A stretch of 64,000 nucleotides of DNA from Blastococcus sp. TBT05-19 (GCF_003319095.1 NZ_QOHI01000001.1:62001-126000), one strand, 5' to 3'. Shown: positions 29,267 to 38,771, counted from the stretch's first letter. A program made the numbers and translations. Notes: generated by a model from the sequence alone, not told the origin.

Positions 29267-29277
29267 GGGCTCAGCCC
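29260..29277. terminator. Compact hairpin overlapping two convergent stop codons
   Basis: GGGCTGA-GGGC-TCAGCCC. Its left arm contains the phosphatase stop and its right arm the TRIC stop (minus strand). Confidence 0.5.
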
Positions 29278-30002
29278 CGGCGGCGGAACAGCGCCGATCC
29301 CGGGCGGCGCCGGGGCGTGCCGTGCTCCCGACGGCGGACGAGGCGCCCGCGGGCCCGCTGCGGGAGGTCGACCGCGACCGGCGCCTCCCAGCCGCGCCAC
29401 ACCGAGAGCACCCGCAGCGTCGCCACCAGCACGATGACGGCGGCGGCCACGGGCAGCGGGGCCAGCCCGACCGGCCCGGCGAGCACCGCCAGCAGCGAGG
29501 CGCCGATCATCGCGGCGACGGCGTTGTACGGGCCCGGCTGGACGATGTCGGCCCGCTGCGCGAGGAGCACGTCGCGGATGACCGCCCCGCCGACCGCCGT
29601 CGCCGTCCCGATGAACACGACCGACGCGGCGGGCAGGCCGGCGATCTGCGCCTTCTGGGCGCCGATGACGGTGAAGAAGCCCAGCGTGACGGCGTCGAGG
29701 ACGACCAGCAGCCCGGTGAGCCGGGACAGCCAGCCGGAGAAGAAGAACGTGACCGCGGCGGCGATGGAGACCGTCGGCAGGTAGGCCGGGTTGGTCATGG
29801 CCACGGGCGGGAGGTCGCCGAGCAGGACGTCGCGGATCAGCCCGCCGCCGAGGCCGCCGCTGACCGCCAGCAGCAGCACCCCGGAGACGGCGAACCCCTC
29901 ACGGGCGGCCAGGAGACCGCCGGTGAGGGCGCCGATGACGATCGCCGTGAGGTCGACGGCGGCCGGTACGCGCAGCGCTTCGGCCGCCGCCAGGATCTCC
30001 AC
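29271..30002 (-). CDS. TRIC-family cation channel (UPF0126)
   Basis: A 243-aa membrane protein with seven predicted helices in two related halves. Each half carries the family's Gly-rich motif: GGLGGGLIRDVLLGDLPP and AVGGAVIRDVLLAQRADI. Bacterial TRIC proteins are homotrimeric monovalent-cation channels. The C-terminal ~45 residues are strongly Arg-rich and would lie in the cytoplasm. GTG start with GGGAGGATG upstream. It is downstream of the acyl-CoA oxidase-like gene's direction of travel but 54 bp away; no shared function is evident. Confidence 0.9.
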   Translation of the reverse strand: MEILAAAEALRVPAAVDLTAIVIGALTGGLLAAREGFAVSGVLLLAVSGGLGGGLIRDVLLGDLPPVAMTNPAYLPTVSIAAAVTFFFSGWLSRLTGLLVVLDAVTLGFFTVIGAQKAQIAGLPAASVVFIGTATAVGGAVIRDVLLAQRADIVQPGPYNAVAAMIGASLLAVLAGPVGLAPLPVAAAVIVLVATLRVLSVWRGWEAPVAVDLPQRARGRLVRRREHGTPRRRPGSALFRRRG

Positions 30003-30056
30003 GACGGGTCATCCTCCCAGGCGAGGCCCTCGTCGCCGCCCCTCGCCGCCGCGCGG

Positions 30057-32120
30057 CTACTGGCCCGGCGGGACGTCCACGGCGGTCGCGGTGCCCTCGA
30101 CGTTGCCCGCCCGCCCGTCCTCGCCGTTGATGCGGCGCAGCTCGGCGTCGCGCGCGGCCATCGCCTCCTGGCGGTCGGCCTCCTCGAGGAGGATCTCCGC
30201 GGCCTTCCAGTCCTCCGGGATGGCGAAGCCGTCGACCAGCGTGATCATGTGCGGCCGCAGCTCGGCGAGCAGCTGGTTCACCGTCGAGGTGAGCGTCTTG
30301 GCGCGGGCCGGGGTGAGCTGGCCGTGCTCCATGAACCACGCCTTGTCGGCCTCGAGGGTCGAGAGCGCGTACAGGTCGCAGAGCTTGTCGAGCAGCTCCT
30401 TGCCCGCCGCGTCCTCGGTGCGGTCGACGCCGGCGATGAACGCCTCGAGCACGATCCGCTCGATGTGCGTCTGCGCCGACTTCAGCACGTGGTCCTGGAC
30501 CGAGTTGAACATGTCGAACGGCGCCATGCCCTCGGTCGTCGAGTTCTTCCGCAGCCGGCGGATCGCGCCCTCGAGGCTGTGCTTCTCGCGGAACTCGAAC
30601 ATCTTGATCTGCCAGCCGCGCTCCAGCATCGGCGTCTCGTCGTCCCGGCCGGGGACGGCGTCGACGAGCCGCTGGATGAGGGCGCGCGCCGCCGTCCGCT
30701 CCAGGACGGTCTCCCGGACCATGTCGGCGACGAAGCCGACCCGGCCCCAGCCGTCCAGGGAGCCGAAGTTGTCCCGGTAGCCGGTCAGCAGGCCCTTGGC
30801 CACGAGCTGCAGCAGGACGGTGTTGTCGCCCTCGAACGTGGTGAACACGTCGGTGTCGGCCTTGAGGTGCGGCAGGCGGTTCTCCTGCAGGTAGCCGGCA
30901 CCTCCGCACGCCTCGCGGCACATCTGGATGGTGGCCGTGGCGTGCGCCGTCTGGGCCACCTTGAGCCCGGCGGCGCGGGACTCCAGCTCCCGCTGCGCCT
31001 GCTCGTCGATCTCCTGGCCGTGCACGTGCACCGCCGTCTGGACGTCGTGCATGGTCGAGACCAGCTCGCCCTGCGCGAAGTGCAGCGCGTAGGTCTTCGC
31101 GAGGGCGGGGAGCAGCTTGCGCTGGTGCACGAGGTAGTCGTTGATGACGATCTCGCGGTCCTCGCCCGGGGCGGCGAACTGGCGGCGCACGTCGCCGTAC
31201 CGGACGGCGATGTCGAGGGCCATCTTGGTGGCCGAGGCCGCCGAGCCACCGACGCTCACCCGGCCGCGCACCAGCGTGCCCAGCGTGGTGAAGAAGCGGC
31301 GGGTCTCGTTGTCGATGCTCGAGGTGTAGGTGCCGTCCTCGGCGACCTGGCCGTAGCGGTCCAGCAGCATGTCGAGGGGGACCTGCACGTGGTCGAAGGA
31401 CAGCCGGCCGTTGTCCACGCCGGGCAGCCCCGCCTTCGGTCCGTCGTCGCCGATTGTGACGCCGGGCATGGGGTTGCCCTGCTCGTCGCGGATCGGGACC
31501 AGCCAGGCGTGCACGCCGTGGTTCTTCCCCTGCGTGATCAGCTGCGCGAAGACGACGGCCATGCGGCCGTCCTTGGCCGCGTTGCCGATGTAGTCCTTGC
31601 GGGCGGCCTGGTGCGGGGTGTTCAGGTCGAAGCACTGCGTCTCGGGGTCGTACGTGCACGTCGTGCGCAGCTGCTGGACGTCGGACCCGTGGCCGGTCTC
31701 GGTCATCGCGAAGCAGCCGGGCAGGTCGAAGGTCATCGCGTCGCGCAGGTACCTGTCGTGCTGCCGCTGGGTGCCCAGCAGCTGCATGGCCCCGCCGAAC
31801 AGACCCCACTGGACGCCGGCCTTCACCATGAGCGAGAGGTCGACGAAGGCGAGCATCTCGATCGAGGTGACCGAGGCGCCCATGTCGTCCTCGCCGCCGT
31901 ACTGCTTGGGGAAGCCGTAGCCCACGCGGCCGGAGTCGGCCAGCGTCTTGGCGGCGCGGGTGACCCGCTCGCGGGCCTCCTGCATGGTCTCGCCGTAGGT
32001 CGGGAGGAAGTCGGGGTCGTGCAGGTTCTCGCGGGCGTCGCGCCGGATGTGCGCCCATCGGCCGTCCAGGGTCTCCTGGAGCACCTTCGGGTCGACCGAC
32101 GCGGGCAGGGTGCTGGTCAC
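30057..32120 (-). CDS. Acyl-CoA oxidase/large acyl-CoA dehydrogenase family protein
   Basis: A 687-aa flavoprotein of the acyl-CoA oxidase-like class, much longer than ordinary acyl-CoA dehydrogenases (~400 aa). FAMTETGHGSDVQQL is the flavin-binding segment, EACGGAGYLQENRLP and TTFEGDNTVLLQLVAKGLL carry the oxidase-type motifs, with the Glu of FEGDN in the catalytic-base position. It introduces the first double bond of a fatty acyl-CoA. Whether oxygen or an electron-transfer flavoprotein accepts electrons is not decided by the sequence. GTG 32120 has AGGAGGAAC before it and overlaps the TetR stop by four bases (GTGA), so it is regulated together with that repressor. Confidence 0.88.
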   Translation of the reverse strand: MTSTLPASVDPKVLQETLDGRWAHIRRDARENLHDPDFLPTYGETMQEARERVTRAAKTLADSGRVGYGFPKQYGGEDDMGASVTSIEMLAFVDLSLMVKAGVQWGLFGGAMQLLGTQRQHDRYLRDAMTFDLPGCFAMTETGHGSDVQQLRTTCTYDPETQCFDLNTPHQAARKDYIGNAAKDGRMAVVFAQLITQGKNHGVHAWLVPIRDEQGNPMPGVTIGDDGPKAGLPGVDNGRLSFDHVQVPLDMLLDRYGQVAEDGTYTSSIDNETRRFFTTLGTLVRGRVSVGGSAASATKMALDIAVRYGDVRRQFAAPGEDREIVINDYLVHQRKLLPALAKTYALHFAQGELVSTMHDVQTAVHVHGQEIDEQAQRELESRAAGLKVAQTAHATATIQMCREACGGAGYLQENRLPHLKADTDVFTTFEGDNTVLLQLVAKGLLTGYRDNFGSLDGWGRVGFVADMVRETVLERTAARALIQRLVDAVPGRDDETPMLERGWQIKMFEFREKHSLEGAIRRLRKNSTTEGMAPFDMFNSVQDHVLKSAQTHIERIVLEAFIAGVDRTEDAAGKELLDKLCDLYALSTLEADKAWFMEHGQLTPARAKTLTSTVNQLLAELRPHMITLVDGFAIPEDWKAAEILLEEADRQEAMAARDAELRRINGEDGRAGNVEGTATAVDVPPGQ

Positions 32121-32881
32121 TGTTCCTCCTTGGTGCGGCTGCGGGGAGTCCCGGTTGAGGGGTGCTGGTTCTCGGGGTGCTGGGTGACGACGCCGGACAC
32201 TCCGGCCCAGGCGAGATCGGTCAGGTGTGCGGCGAGCTCGGTGCGGAGCATGGAGCGCCCGGAGCGAAGCCACCAGTCGGCGGCCGAGCGGACCAGGCCG
32301 ACGACGCCGTGTCCCCACGCCCCCGCGGCGGCCGGGTCGCGGCCGGCCCGCTCCAGGGCGACGGCCATGAGCCGCGCCGCCTGGTCGCCGACGAGGTCGG
32401 CGAGGGTGCCGGCCGGATCGACGTCGTCGCCCCCGGGCTGGGGGGTGACGACGAAGCGGTAGACCTCCGGGTCGGCCTCGAGGAAGGCCAGGTAGGTCTC
32501 GATCGCCGCAGCGGTCCTCTCGCGCGGTTGGTCGCTGCTGTCCATCGCCTCGCGCAGGCGCGGGAGGAGCTGGGCGGCGACCCGGCCGCAGACGGCCACG
32601 TGCAGGTCCGACCGGTCGGTGAAGTGCCGGTAGACGACGGTCTTGCTGGTGCCGGCCTCGGCCGCGATCTCCTCCATGCCCACGCCCGAGCCGTGCCGGC
32701 TGACCGCGGACAGGGCCGCCTCGACCAGCTGCTCGCGGCGGGCGCGACGGTGCTCGTCCCAGCGTGAGTTCCGCCGATCGCGGGTACCGGCGGCCCTCGA
32801 GTCGCGCCGGTCGTCGACCTGCGCGATCTTGTCGTGCGGGGCACCGACCTGCGACGTACGTCTCACCGCCTCGGCTTTCAT
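32117..32881 (-). CDS. TetR-family regulator of the fatty-acid locus
   Basis: A 254-aa TetR regulator. The helix-turn-helix is at about 55-95 (LVEAALSAVSRHG, then EEIAAEAGTSKTVVYRHFTDRSDL). An N-terminal extension of about 45 mainly basic residues precedes it, longer than usual. The C-terminal domain (WGHGVVGLVRSAADWWLRSG) resembles the TetR_C_33-like acyl-CoA sensor group. It is co-transcribed with the acyl-CoA oxidase gene and divergent from the thiolase; the 60-bp spacer holds palindromes suited to be its operator, so it probably represses both directions until an acyl-CoA binds (inference). Confidence 0.87.
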   Translation of the reverse strand: MKAEAVRRTSQVGAPHDKIAQVDDRRDSRAAGTRDRRNSRWDEHRRARREQLVEAALSAVSRHGSGVGMEEIAAEAGTSKTVVYRHFTDRSDLHVAVCGRVAAQLLPRLREAMDSSDQPRERTAAAIETYLAFLEADPEVYRFVVTPQPGGDDVDPAGTLADLVGDQAARLMAVALERAGRDPAAAGAWGHGVVGLVRSAADWWLRSGRSMLRTELAAHLTDLAWAGVSGVVTQHPENQHPSTGTPRSRTKEEQ

Positions 32882-32890
32882 GTGACCCAC

Positions 32891-32911
32891 AGTACCGCGT
32901 ACTCTCGGTAC
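32891..32911. promoter_or_regulatory. Candidate TetR operator between divergent fatty-acid genes
   Basis: AGTAC-CGC-GTACT (32891-32903) is a perfect 13-bp palindrome. It overlaps a second one, GTACCG-N8-CGGTAC (32892-32911). Both lie in the 60-bp spacer between the TetR and thiolase start codons. Confidence 0.6.
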
Positions 32912-32941
32912 CGGCCAACCCCACCGAACTCGGAGGACCTC

Positions 32942-34249
32942 ATGGCGAGCAACTCGAAGCCGGCGACCCGCAAGGCCGCGATCGTCGGCGGGAACCGGAT
33001 CCCGTTCGCGCGGTCCAACTCCACGTACGCGCAGGCGTCCAACCAGGACATGCTGACCGCGACCATCGACGGGCTCGTCGCCCGCTTCGGTCTGCAGGGC
33101 GCGCAGGTGGGCGAGGTCGTCGCCGGCGCCGTGCTCAAGCACGCCCGCGACTTCAACCTCACCCGCGAGGCGGTGCTGGGCTCCAAGCTCGACGCGAGCA
33201 CCCCGGCCTACGACGTCCAGCAGGCGTGCGGGACCGGCCTGGAGGCCGCGATCCTGGTCGCCAACAAGATCGCCCTCGGGCAGATCGAGTCCGGCATCGC
33301 CGGTGGTGTGGACACCACGTCCGACGCCCCGCTCGCCGTCGGCGACGACCTGCGCCGCATCCTCATCTCGCTCAACAGCGCCAAGACGATGCAGGACCGG
33401 CTCAAGGCGATCGCGAAGATCCGCCCGGGCATGATCGCCCCGGAGATCCCGCGCAACGCCGAGCCCCGCACCGGCCTGGCCATGGGCGAGCACGCCCAGC
33501 TCACCGCCCACGAGTGGGAGATCGGCCGCGAGGAGCAGGACGAGCTCACCGTCCGCTCGCACCAGAACATGGCCGCCGCCTACGACGCAGGCTTCTTCGA
33601 CGACCTGGTGACGCCGTTCCTCGGCCTGACCCGGGACCAGAACCTGCGCCCGGACTCCTCGCTGGAGAAGCTGGCCAAGCTCAAGCCGGTCTTCGACAAG
33701 GCCCTCCCCGAGGGTGCCGAGGGCACGATGACCGCCGGCAACTCCACGCCCCTGACCGACGGCGCCTCGGCGGTGCTGCTGGCCTCCGACGAGTGGGCCG
33801 CCGAGCAGGGCCTGCCGGTGCTCGCCCACCTCGTCGACGCGCAGACCGCCGCCGTCGACTACGTGCACGGCGGCGAGGGCCTGCTCATGGCGCCGGTGTA
33901 CGCGGTGCCGCGGATGCTGGCGCGCAACGGCCTGACCCTGCAGGACTTCGACTTCTACGAGATCCACGAGGCGTTCGCCTCCACGGTGCTCGCGACGATG
34001 AAGGCCTGGGAGGACCCGGCGTACTGCAAGGAGAAGCTGGGCCTCGACGCCCCGCTCGGCTCGATCGACCGGTCGAAGCTCAACGTGCACGGCTCGTCGC
34101 TCGCCGCCGGGCACCCGTTCGCCGCGACCGGTGGCCGGATCGTGGCCTCGCTGGCCAAGACCCTGCACGCCGCGGGCCCGGGCAAGCGCGGCCTCATCTC
34201 CATCTGCGCCGCCGGCGGCCAGGGCGTCGTCGCCATCCTCGAGTCCTGA
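32942..34249 (+). CDS. Acetyl-CoA C-acyltransferase (thiolase, FadA2/FadI-like)
   Basis: A 435-aa thiolase. The nucleophilic cysteine is in VQQACGTGLEAA, the catalytic His in EIHEAFAST, and the second Cys/His region in LNVHGSSLAAGHPFAATGGR and SICAAGGQG. It cleaves 3-ketoacyl-CoA with CoA in beta-oxidation. The start ATG 32942 follows CGGAGGACCTC, a good ribosome site. It heads a rightward run with the FabG4-like reductase, HtdX-like hydratase and acyl-CoA dehydrogenase. The set of fadA2, fabG4 and htdX homologues also lies together in M. tuberculosis (Rv0241c-Rv0243). A palindrome follows the stop. Confidence 0.92.
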   Translation: MASNSKPATRKAAIVGGNRIPFARSNSTYAQASNQDMLTATIDGLVARFGLQGAQVGEVVAGAVLKHARDFNLTREAVLGSKLDASTPAYDVQQACGTGLEAAILVANKIALGQIESGIAGGVDTTSDAPLAVGDDLRRILISLNSAKTMQDRLKAIAKIRPGMIAPEIPRNAEPRTGLAMGEHAQLTAHEWEIGREEQDELTVRSHQNMAAAYDAGFFDDLVTPFLGLTRDQNLRPDSSLEKLAKLKPVFDKALPEGAEGTMTAGNSTPLTDGASAVLLASDEWAAEQGLPVLAHLVDAQTAAVDYVHGGEGLLMAPVYAVPRMLARNGLTLQDFDFYEIHEAFASTVLATMKAWEDPAYCKEKLGLDAPLGSIDRSKLNVHGSSLAAGHPFAATGGRIVASLAKTLHAAGPGKRGLISICAAGGQGVVAILES

Positions 34250-34256
34250 TCCGCCC

Positions 34257-34290
34257 CCGAGGGGCCAAAATGGCCATTTCGGCCCCTCGG
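34257..34290. terminator. 34-base palindrome (ATGGCCAT-centred family)
   Basis: CCGAGGGGCCAAAATGG and a reverse copy with one mismatch, eight bases after the thiolase stop and 31 before the next start. Transcription probably partly continues into the reductase gene. Confidence 0.65.
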
Positions 34291-34321
34291 ACGGCACCCC
34301 GATCGAAGGGAACAGCTCCCC

Positions 34322-35677
34322 GTGGCTGACTGGTACACGAACTTCGCGAACTCCGGCTTCGGCACCACGCTCGTCAAGCAGCTGGGCCTCCCGCGCCCGG
34401 CCGTGCTGCGCCGCTACGAGCCCGGTGAGCCGCTGCTCCCGGGCCCGGTGGTCATCGGCTCGGCCGGCGCCGGCCGCCTGCGCGACACCGTCGCCGCCGT
34501 CCTCAAGGACGCCGGTGCGACCGTCGTGTCGCCGGTGGCGGCCGACGGCTCGACCGACGGCGAGAAGCTCGGCGCCGTCGTCCTCGACGCCACGGGCCTC
34601 ACCTCGCCCGGTGACCTGGCCAGCGCGCACGACTTCCTGGCCCCGGCGATCAAGCGGCTGCGCCCCAGCGGCCGGGTGCTGATCCTGGCCGACCCGCCGC
34701 AGGCCACCGACTCCCCGGCCGAGGCCGCGGCGCGCCAGGCCATCGACGGACTGGTCCGTTCCATCGGCAAGGAGCTGCTCAACGGCTCCACGGCCAACGC
34801 CGTGTACGTGCCCGAGGGCGCCGAGACCTCCGTCGCGAGCCCGCTGAAGTTCTTCCTGTCCGGCCGCTCGGCCTACGTCGACGGGCAGCTGCTCACGCTG
34901 TCGCCGGCCGACGTGCCCACCGGTGAGGACGCCGAGAAGCCACTGGCCGGCAAGGTCGCGGTCGTGACCGGCGCCGCGCGCGGCATCGGTGCCTCCATCG
35001 CGAAGGTCATGGCCCGCGACGGCGCCCACGTCGTCGCCGTCGACATCCCGGCCGCCGGTGACAGCCTGGCGCAGGTCGCCAACGAGATCGGCGGGACCGC
35101 GCTCCAGCTCGACATCACCGCCGCGGACGCCCCGCAGCGGCTGGTCGAGCACCTGCGCGAGCGGCACGGCGGCGTGGACGTCGTCGTGCACAACGCCGGC
35201 ATCACCCGCGACAAGCTGCTGGTCAACATGGACGCCGCCCGCTGGAACACGGTCATGGCGGTCAACCTGCAGGCTCAGCTCGACATCACCCAGGCCCTGC
35301 TCGACGACGGCGACGTGCTCAAGGACGGCGCCCGCATCGTCTGCGTCTCCTCGCAGTCGGGCATCGCCGGCAACCGCGGTCAGACCAACTACGCGGCGTC
35401 CAAGGCCGGCGTCATCGGCATGGTGCGCGCCTGGGCGCCGCAGTTCGCCGAGCGCAAGGCGACGATCAACGCCGTCGCGCCGGGCTTCATCATCACCGAG
35501 ATGACGGCGAAGATGCCGGTGGGCACCCGCGAGATCGGCTCGCGCATCAACTCGCTGCAGCAGGGCGGTCTGCCGGTCGACGTCGCCGAGACGATCGCCT
35601 GGCTGTCGCAGCCCGGCAGCGCCGGCGTGAACGGCCAGACCGTGCGGGTGTGCGGCCAGTCGATGCTGGGCGCCTGA
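34322..35677 (+). CDS. 3-oxoacyl reductase, high-molecular-weight FabG4 type
   Basis: A 451-aa two-domain reductase. The N-terminal ~200 residues form a degenerate flavodoxin/Rossmann-like domain, and the C-terminal part is a complete short-chain dehydrogenase: GAARGIG cofactor loop, NAG, Ser in CVSSQSG and the YxxK pair in YAASKAG. This layout is the mycobacterial FabG4 (HMwFabG), an NADH-linked 3-ketoacyl-CoA/ACP reductase. GTG start; start MADWYTNFANSGFG matches the family. It stands between the thiolase and the hydratase gene (one base separates it from the next start), so it works in the same acyl-CoA cycle. Confidence 0.92.
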   Translation: MADWYTNFANSGFGTTLVKQLGLPRPAVLRRYEPGEPLLPGPVVIGSAGAGRLRDTVAAVLKDAGATVVSPVAADGSTDGEKLGAVVLDATGLTSPGDLASAHDFLAPAIKRLRPSGRVLILADPPQATDSPAEAAARQAIDGLVRSIGKELLNGSTANAVYVPEGAETSVASPLKFFLSGRSAYVDGQLLTLSPADVPTGEDAEKPLAGKVAVVTGAARGIGASIAKVMARDGAHVVAVDIPAAGDSLAQVANEIGGTALQLDITAADAPQRLVEHLRERHGGVDVVVHNAGITRDKLLVNMDAARWNTVMAVNLQAQLDITQALLDDGDVLKDGARIVCVSSQSGIAGNRGQTNYAASKAGVIGMVRAWAPQFAERKATINAVAPGFIITEMTAKMPVGTREIGSRINSLQQGGLPVDVAETIAWLSQPGSAGVNGQTVRVCGQSMLGA

Positions 35678-35678
35678 C

Positions 35679-36533
35679 GTGGCGACGACGGTCCTGGACG
35701 CGCCGCCGAACATGGCGGCGCTGTTCGCGAAGGCCGCGCTCACCGCGCGCGGCCGCGGCGGCGACCTGCCGGACACCCGGCTGGCCCGCACCGGCGTGAC
35801 CGTGGACCCGGCGAACCTGGCCGGCTACGCCCGGGTGTGCCGGTTCCCGCTGGGGAACGCGCTGCCGGCGACGTACCCGCACATGCTCACGTTCCCGCTG
35901 CAGATGGCGCTGATGAGCGACCGCGCGTTCCCGCTGGCCCTCCCCGGGCTGGTGCACGTGCGCAACCGCATCGACGTCGTCCGGCCGGTCGCCGCGACCG
36001 AGAGCCTCGACCTCGAGGTGTGGGCGGAGCGGTTCGCCACCCACCGCAGCGGCGCGACCGTCGACCTCTGCGCCTCGGTCTCGGCCGGGGGAGGCGAGGT
36101 GTGGCGGAGTCGGTCCACCTACCTGGCGCGTAGCGCGAAGGCGCCGGCGGGCGCACCGGATTCCGATGTGACGGTGGAGGTCGGCGAGCTGGGCTCCCCG
36201 GTGGCCACTTGGCGGATCCCCGACGACGCCGGTCGCCGCTACGCCGCGGTCTCCGGTGACGTGAACCCGATCCACCTGTCCGGCCTCACGGCGAAGGCGT
36301 TCGGCTTCAAGCGGGCGATCGCGCACGGCATGTGGGTCAAGGCCCGCGTGCTCGCGGCGGTGGGCAACCGGCTGCCGGAGGCGTTCACCGTCGACGTCGG
36401 GTTCCGCAAGCCGCTGTTCCTGCCCTCGACCGTGACCCTGTCGACGGCGGCGACCGGCGGCGGGTGGGACGCTGCTGTGCGCAACGCGAAGAGCGGCACC
36501 GAGCACGTCGTCGCCACCGTCCGCCCCAGCTGA
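35679..36533 (+). CDS. MaoC-type (3R)-hydroxyacyl dehydratase, HtdX-like
   Basis: A 284-aa double-hotdog hydratase. The N-terminal hotdog (about 35-155) has lost its active site, while the C-terminal one has the hydratase 2 signature [24 protein letters not shown] with Asp and His, then [13 protein letters not shown]. It reversibly dehydrates 3R-hydroxyacyl-CoA. Its partners upstream (FabG4-like reductase and FadA2-like thiolase) occur together with an HtdX protein in mycobacteria. GTG start, one base after the reductase stop. The following acyl-CoA dehydrogenase begins 14 bases downstream with GGAG in the gap. Confidence 0.9.
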   Translation: MATTVLDAPPNMAALFAKAALTARGRGGDLPDTRLARTGVTVDPANLAGYARVCRFPLGNALPATYPHMLTFPLQMALMSDRAFPLALPGLVHVRNRIDVVRPVAATESLDLEVWAERFATHRSGATVDLCASVSAGGGEVWRSRSTYLARSAKAPAGAPDSDVTVEVGELGSPVATWRIPDDAGRRYAAVSGDVNPIHLSGLTAKAFGFKRAIAHGMWVKARVLAAVGNRLPEAFTVDVGFRKPLFLPSTVTLSTAATGGGWDAAVRNAKSGTEHVVATVRPS

Positions 36534-36546
36534 CCGGAGAACCCGC

Positions 36547-37761
36547 ATGCCCGTCTCGTTCGACCTCACCGAGGACCAGCTGGAGCTGCAGAAGTGGGTG
36601 CACGAGTTCGCGGCGAACGTCGTCCGCCCGGCCGCGCACGAGTACGACGAGCGGGAGGACTTCCCGTGGCCGGTGCTGCAGGAGGCCGCCAAGATCGGGC
36701 TCTACTCGCTGGACTTCTTCGCCACCCAGTGGTTCGACGAGTCCGGGCTCGGCATCCCGATCACCATGGAGGAGCTCTTCTGGGGTGACGCCGGGATCGG
36801 CCTGGCGATCGTCGGCACCACGCTGGCCGCGGCGAGCGTGCGCGCCAACGGCACCGACGAGCAGGTCGGTCAGTGGATCCCGGCGATGTTCGGCACCGAG
36901 TCCGAGCCCAAGGTCGCCGCGTTCTGCTCGTCCGAGCCCGACGCCGGCTCCGACGTCGGTGCGATGCGCACCCGCGCGGTCTACGACGAGAAGACCGACG
37001 AGTGGGTGCTCAACGGCGCCAAGACCTGGGCCACCAACGGCGGCATCGCCGACATCCACGTGGTCAACGCCGTCGTCGACCCGGAGCTCAAGGCCCGCGG
37101 GCACGCCAGCTTCGTGATCCCGCCGGGCACGAAGGGCATCGCGCAGGGGCAGAAGTTCCTCAAGCACGGCATCCGCGCCTCGCACACGGCCGAGGTCGTG
37201 CTCGAGGACTGCCGCATCCCCGGCGATTGCCTGCTCGGCGGCAAGGAGAAGCTCGAGCAGCGGCTGGCGCGCGCCCGCGAGGGGCAGAAGAGCGGCCGCA
37301 CCCAGCCGTCGATGGCCACCTTCGAGCGCACGCGTCCGGCGGTCGGCGCCCAGGCGGTCGGCGTCGCCCGGGCCGCCTACGACTACGCGCTGGAGTACGC
37401 GAAGACCCGCGTCCAGTTCGGCCGCCCGATCATCGAGAACCAGTCGATCGCGTTCATGCTCGCCGACATGAAGACGTCGATCGACGCCGCCCGGCTGCTG
37501 GTGTGGCGCGCGGCGTGGATGGCGCGGGTCGGCCAGCAGTTCACCGCCGCCGAGGGTTCGATGTCCAAGCTGGTCGCTGGCGAGACCGCGGTGCGGGTCA
37601 CCGAGAAGGCCATGCAGATCCTGGGCGGGAACGGCTACACCCGCGAGTACCCGGTCGAGCGCATGGCGCGCGACGCGAAGATCTACACGATCTTCGAGGG
37701 GACGTCGGAGATCCAGCGGCTGGTCATCGCGCGCACGATCTCCGGCGTGCACGTCCGCTGA
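36547..37761 (+). CDS. Acyl-CoA dehydrogenase
   Basis: A 404-aa FAD enzyme of normal length. The flavin-binding strands [17 protein letters not shown] and [14 protein letters not shown] are present, as are the dimer segment RVQFGRPI and the C-terminal [34 protein letters not shown] segment split by the catalytic Glu in IFEGTSEIQ. It oxidises an acyl-CoA to a 2-enoyl-CoA and passes electrons to ETF. It closes the rightward fatty-acid operon that begins at the thiolase. ATG start preceded by CCGGAGAACCCGC. Confidence 0.93.
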   Translation: MPVSFDLTEDQLELQKWVHEFAANVVRPAAHEYDEREDFPWPVLQEAAKIGLYSLDFFATQWFDESGLGIPITMEELFWGDAGIGLAIVGTTLAAASVRANGTDEQVGQWIPAMFGTESEPKVAAFCSSEPDAGSDVGAMRTRAVYDEKTDEWVLNGAKTWATNGGIADIHVVNAVVDPELKARGHASFVIPPGTKGIAQGQKFLKHGIRASHTAEVVLEDCRIPGDCLLGGKEKLEQRLARAREGQKSGRTQPSMATFERTRPAVGAQAVGVARAAYDYALEYAKTRVQFGRPIIENQSIAFMLADMKTSIDAARLLVWRAAWMARVGQQFTAAEGSMSKLVAGETAVRVTEKAMQILGGNGYTREYPVERMARDAKIYTIFEGTSEIQRLVIARTISGVHVR

Positions 37762-37866
37762 TCCGCGACCGCGCAACGACGCTGTCGCCCACCGGGCGCC
37801 GCCTCGCCTAGCATCGGGCCCGGCCGGATCCGACCTGGCCGCCAGGAGACGACCCGGGGGAGCGGC

Positions 37867-38760
37867 ATGGGGGACCCGGACGGGTATCCGGACCAGGACC
37901 GGACGGAGCACCGGGAACGCGTACCCGAGCTGGTCGGGGCGTCGCGGCCGGCGGTGGCCCCGCGCCCCACGGGCGCGCACCGCGCGCCCGACGAGCCCGA
38001 CGAGGAGCCGGCCGCGGCGCCGCCCGCCCGCGAGCCGTTGTGGCGCGGCGTCGTCCGCGGGACCGGCGAGCTGCTGATCACCGCCGGCCTCGTGCTGCTG
38101 CTGTTCGTCGTCTACGAGCTGTACGTCACCGACTACCTCACCGGTCAGCGGCAGGACGAGCTCACCCAGGAGCTGCGCGAGGAGTGGGCGCAGCCGCCGG
38201 CCCCCGGTGAGGCCCCGCAGCTGCGCCAGGTCGAGATCGGCGACGCGTTCGGCGTGCTGCGGATCCCCCGGCTCGGCGAGGACTACGCGCGGGTGATCCT
38301 CGAGGGGACCAGCGAGACCGAGCTGTCGCAGGGCCCCGGCCACTACGAGGGGACGGCGATGCCCGGCGAGCCCGGGAACGTGGCGCTGGCCGGCCACCGC
38401 GTCGGCAAGGGCTCGCCCTTCCTGGAGCTCGACGCGATGCAGCCCGGCGACCCGATCGTCGTGGAGACCGCCGACAGCTGGTTCGTCTACCGGGTGCTCG
38501 GCGACCCGGCCACCGGCGACCTGGACGCCGACCCCAGCGGCATCCCCGGGCTGCAGATCGTCCGGCCCACCGACATCGACGTCATCGCGCCGACCCCGAA
38601 CCAGGCGGCCTCCGCGCCGACCGGGTCCTACCTGACCCTGACCACCTGCCACCCGCGGTTCTCCGCCCGGGAGCGGCTGATCATCCACGCCCGGCTCGAG
38701 GGCACGGCGCTGGCCAAGGCCGAGCTGCCCGACGGCCCGCCGGCGCTGTTCGAGGGCTGA
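37867..38760 (+). CDS. Class E sortase
   Basis: A 297-aa membrane transpeptidase. A Pro/Glu-rich cytoplasmic N-terminus (1-57) is followed by one helix (about 66-88) and the sortase barrel. The catalytic triad is His177 (LAGHRVGKGSPF), Cys261 (TLTTCHPRFS) and Arg268 or Arg270 (SARERLI). The LAGHR and TTCHP motifs place it in class E, the housekeeping type in high-GC Gram-positives, which recognises LAxTG sorting signals. No LAxTG protein is encoded in the window. ATG start after GGGGGAGCGGC. It is followed 12 bases later by a 51-aa membrane protein gene that often accompanies such sortases. Confidence 0.93.
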   Translation: MGDPDGYPDQDRTEHRERVPELVGASRPAVAPRPTGAHRAPDEPDEEPAAAPPAREPLWRGVVRGTGELLITAGLVLLLFVVYELYVTDYLTGQRQDELTQELREEWAQPPAPGEAPQLRQVEIGDAFGVLRIPRLGEDYARVILEGTSETELSQGPGHYEGTAMPGEPGNVALAGHRVGKGSPFLELDAMQPGDPIVVETADSWFVYRVLGDPATGDLDADPSGIPGLQIVRPTDIDVIAPTPNQAASAPTGSYLTLTTCHPRFSARERLIIHARLEGTALAKAELPDGPPALFEG

Positions 38761-38771
38761 GAGGAGCACAC

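Noticed and set aside
32117-35791. A 1224-codon minus-strand frame over the thiolase and reductase genes.
   Set aside because: Only its end (the TetR gene) has a recognisable protein; the rest is a shadow of the plus-strand genes.
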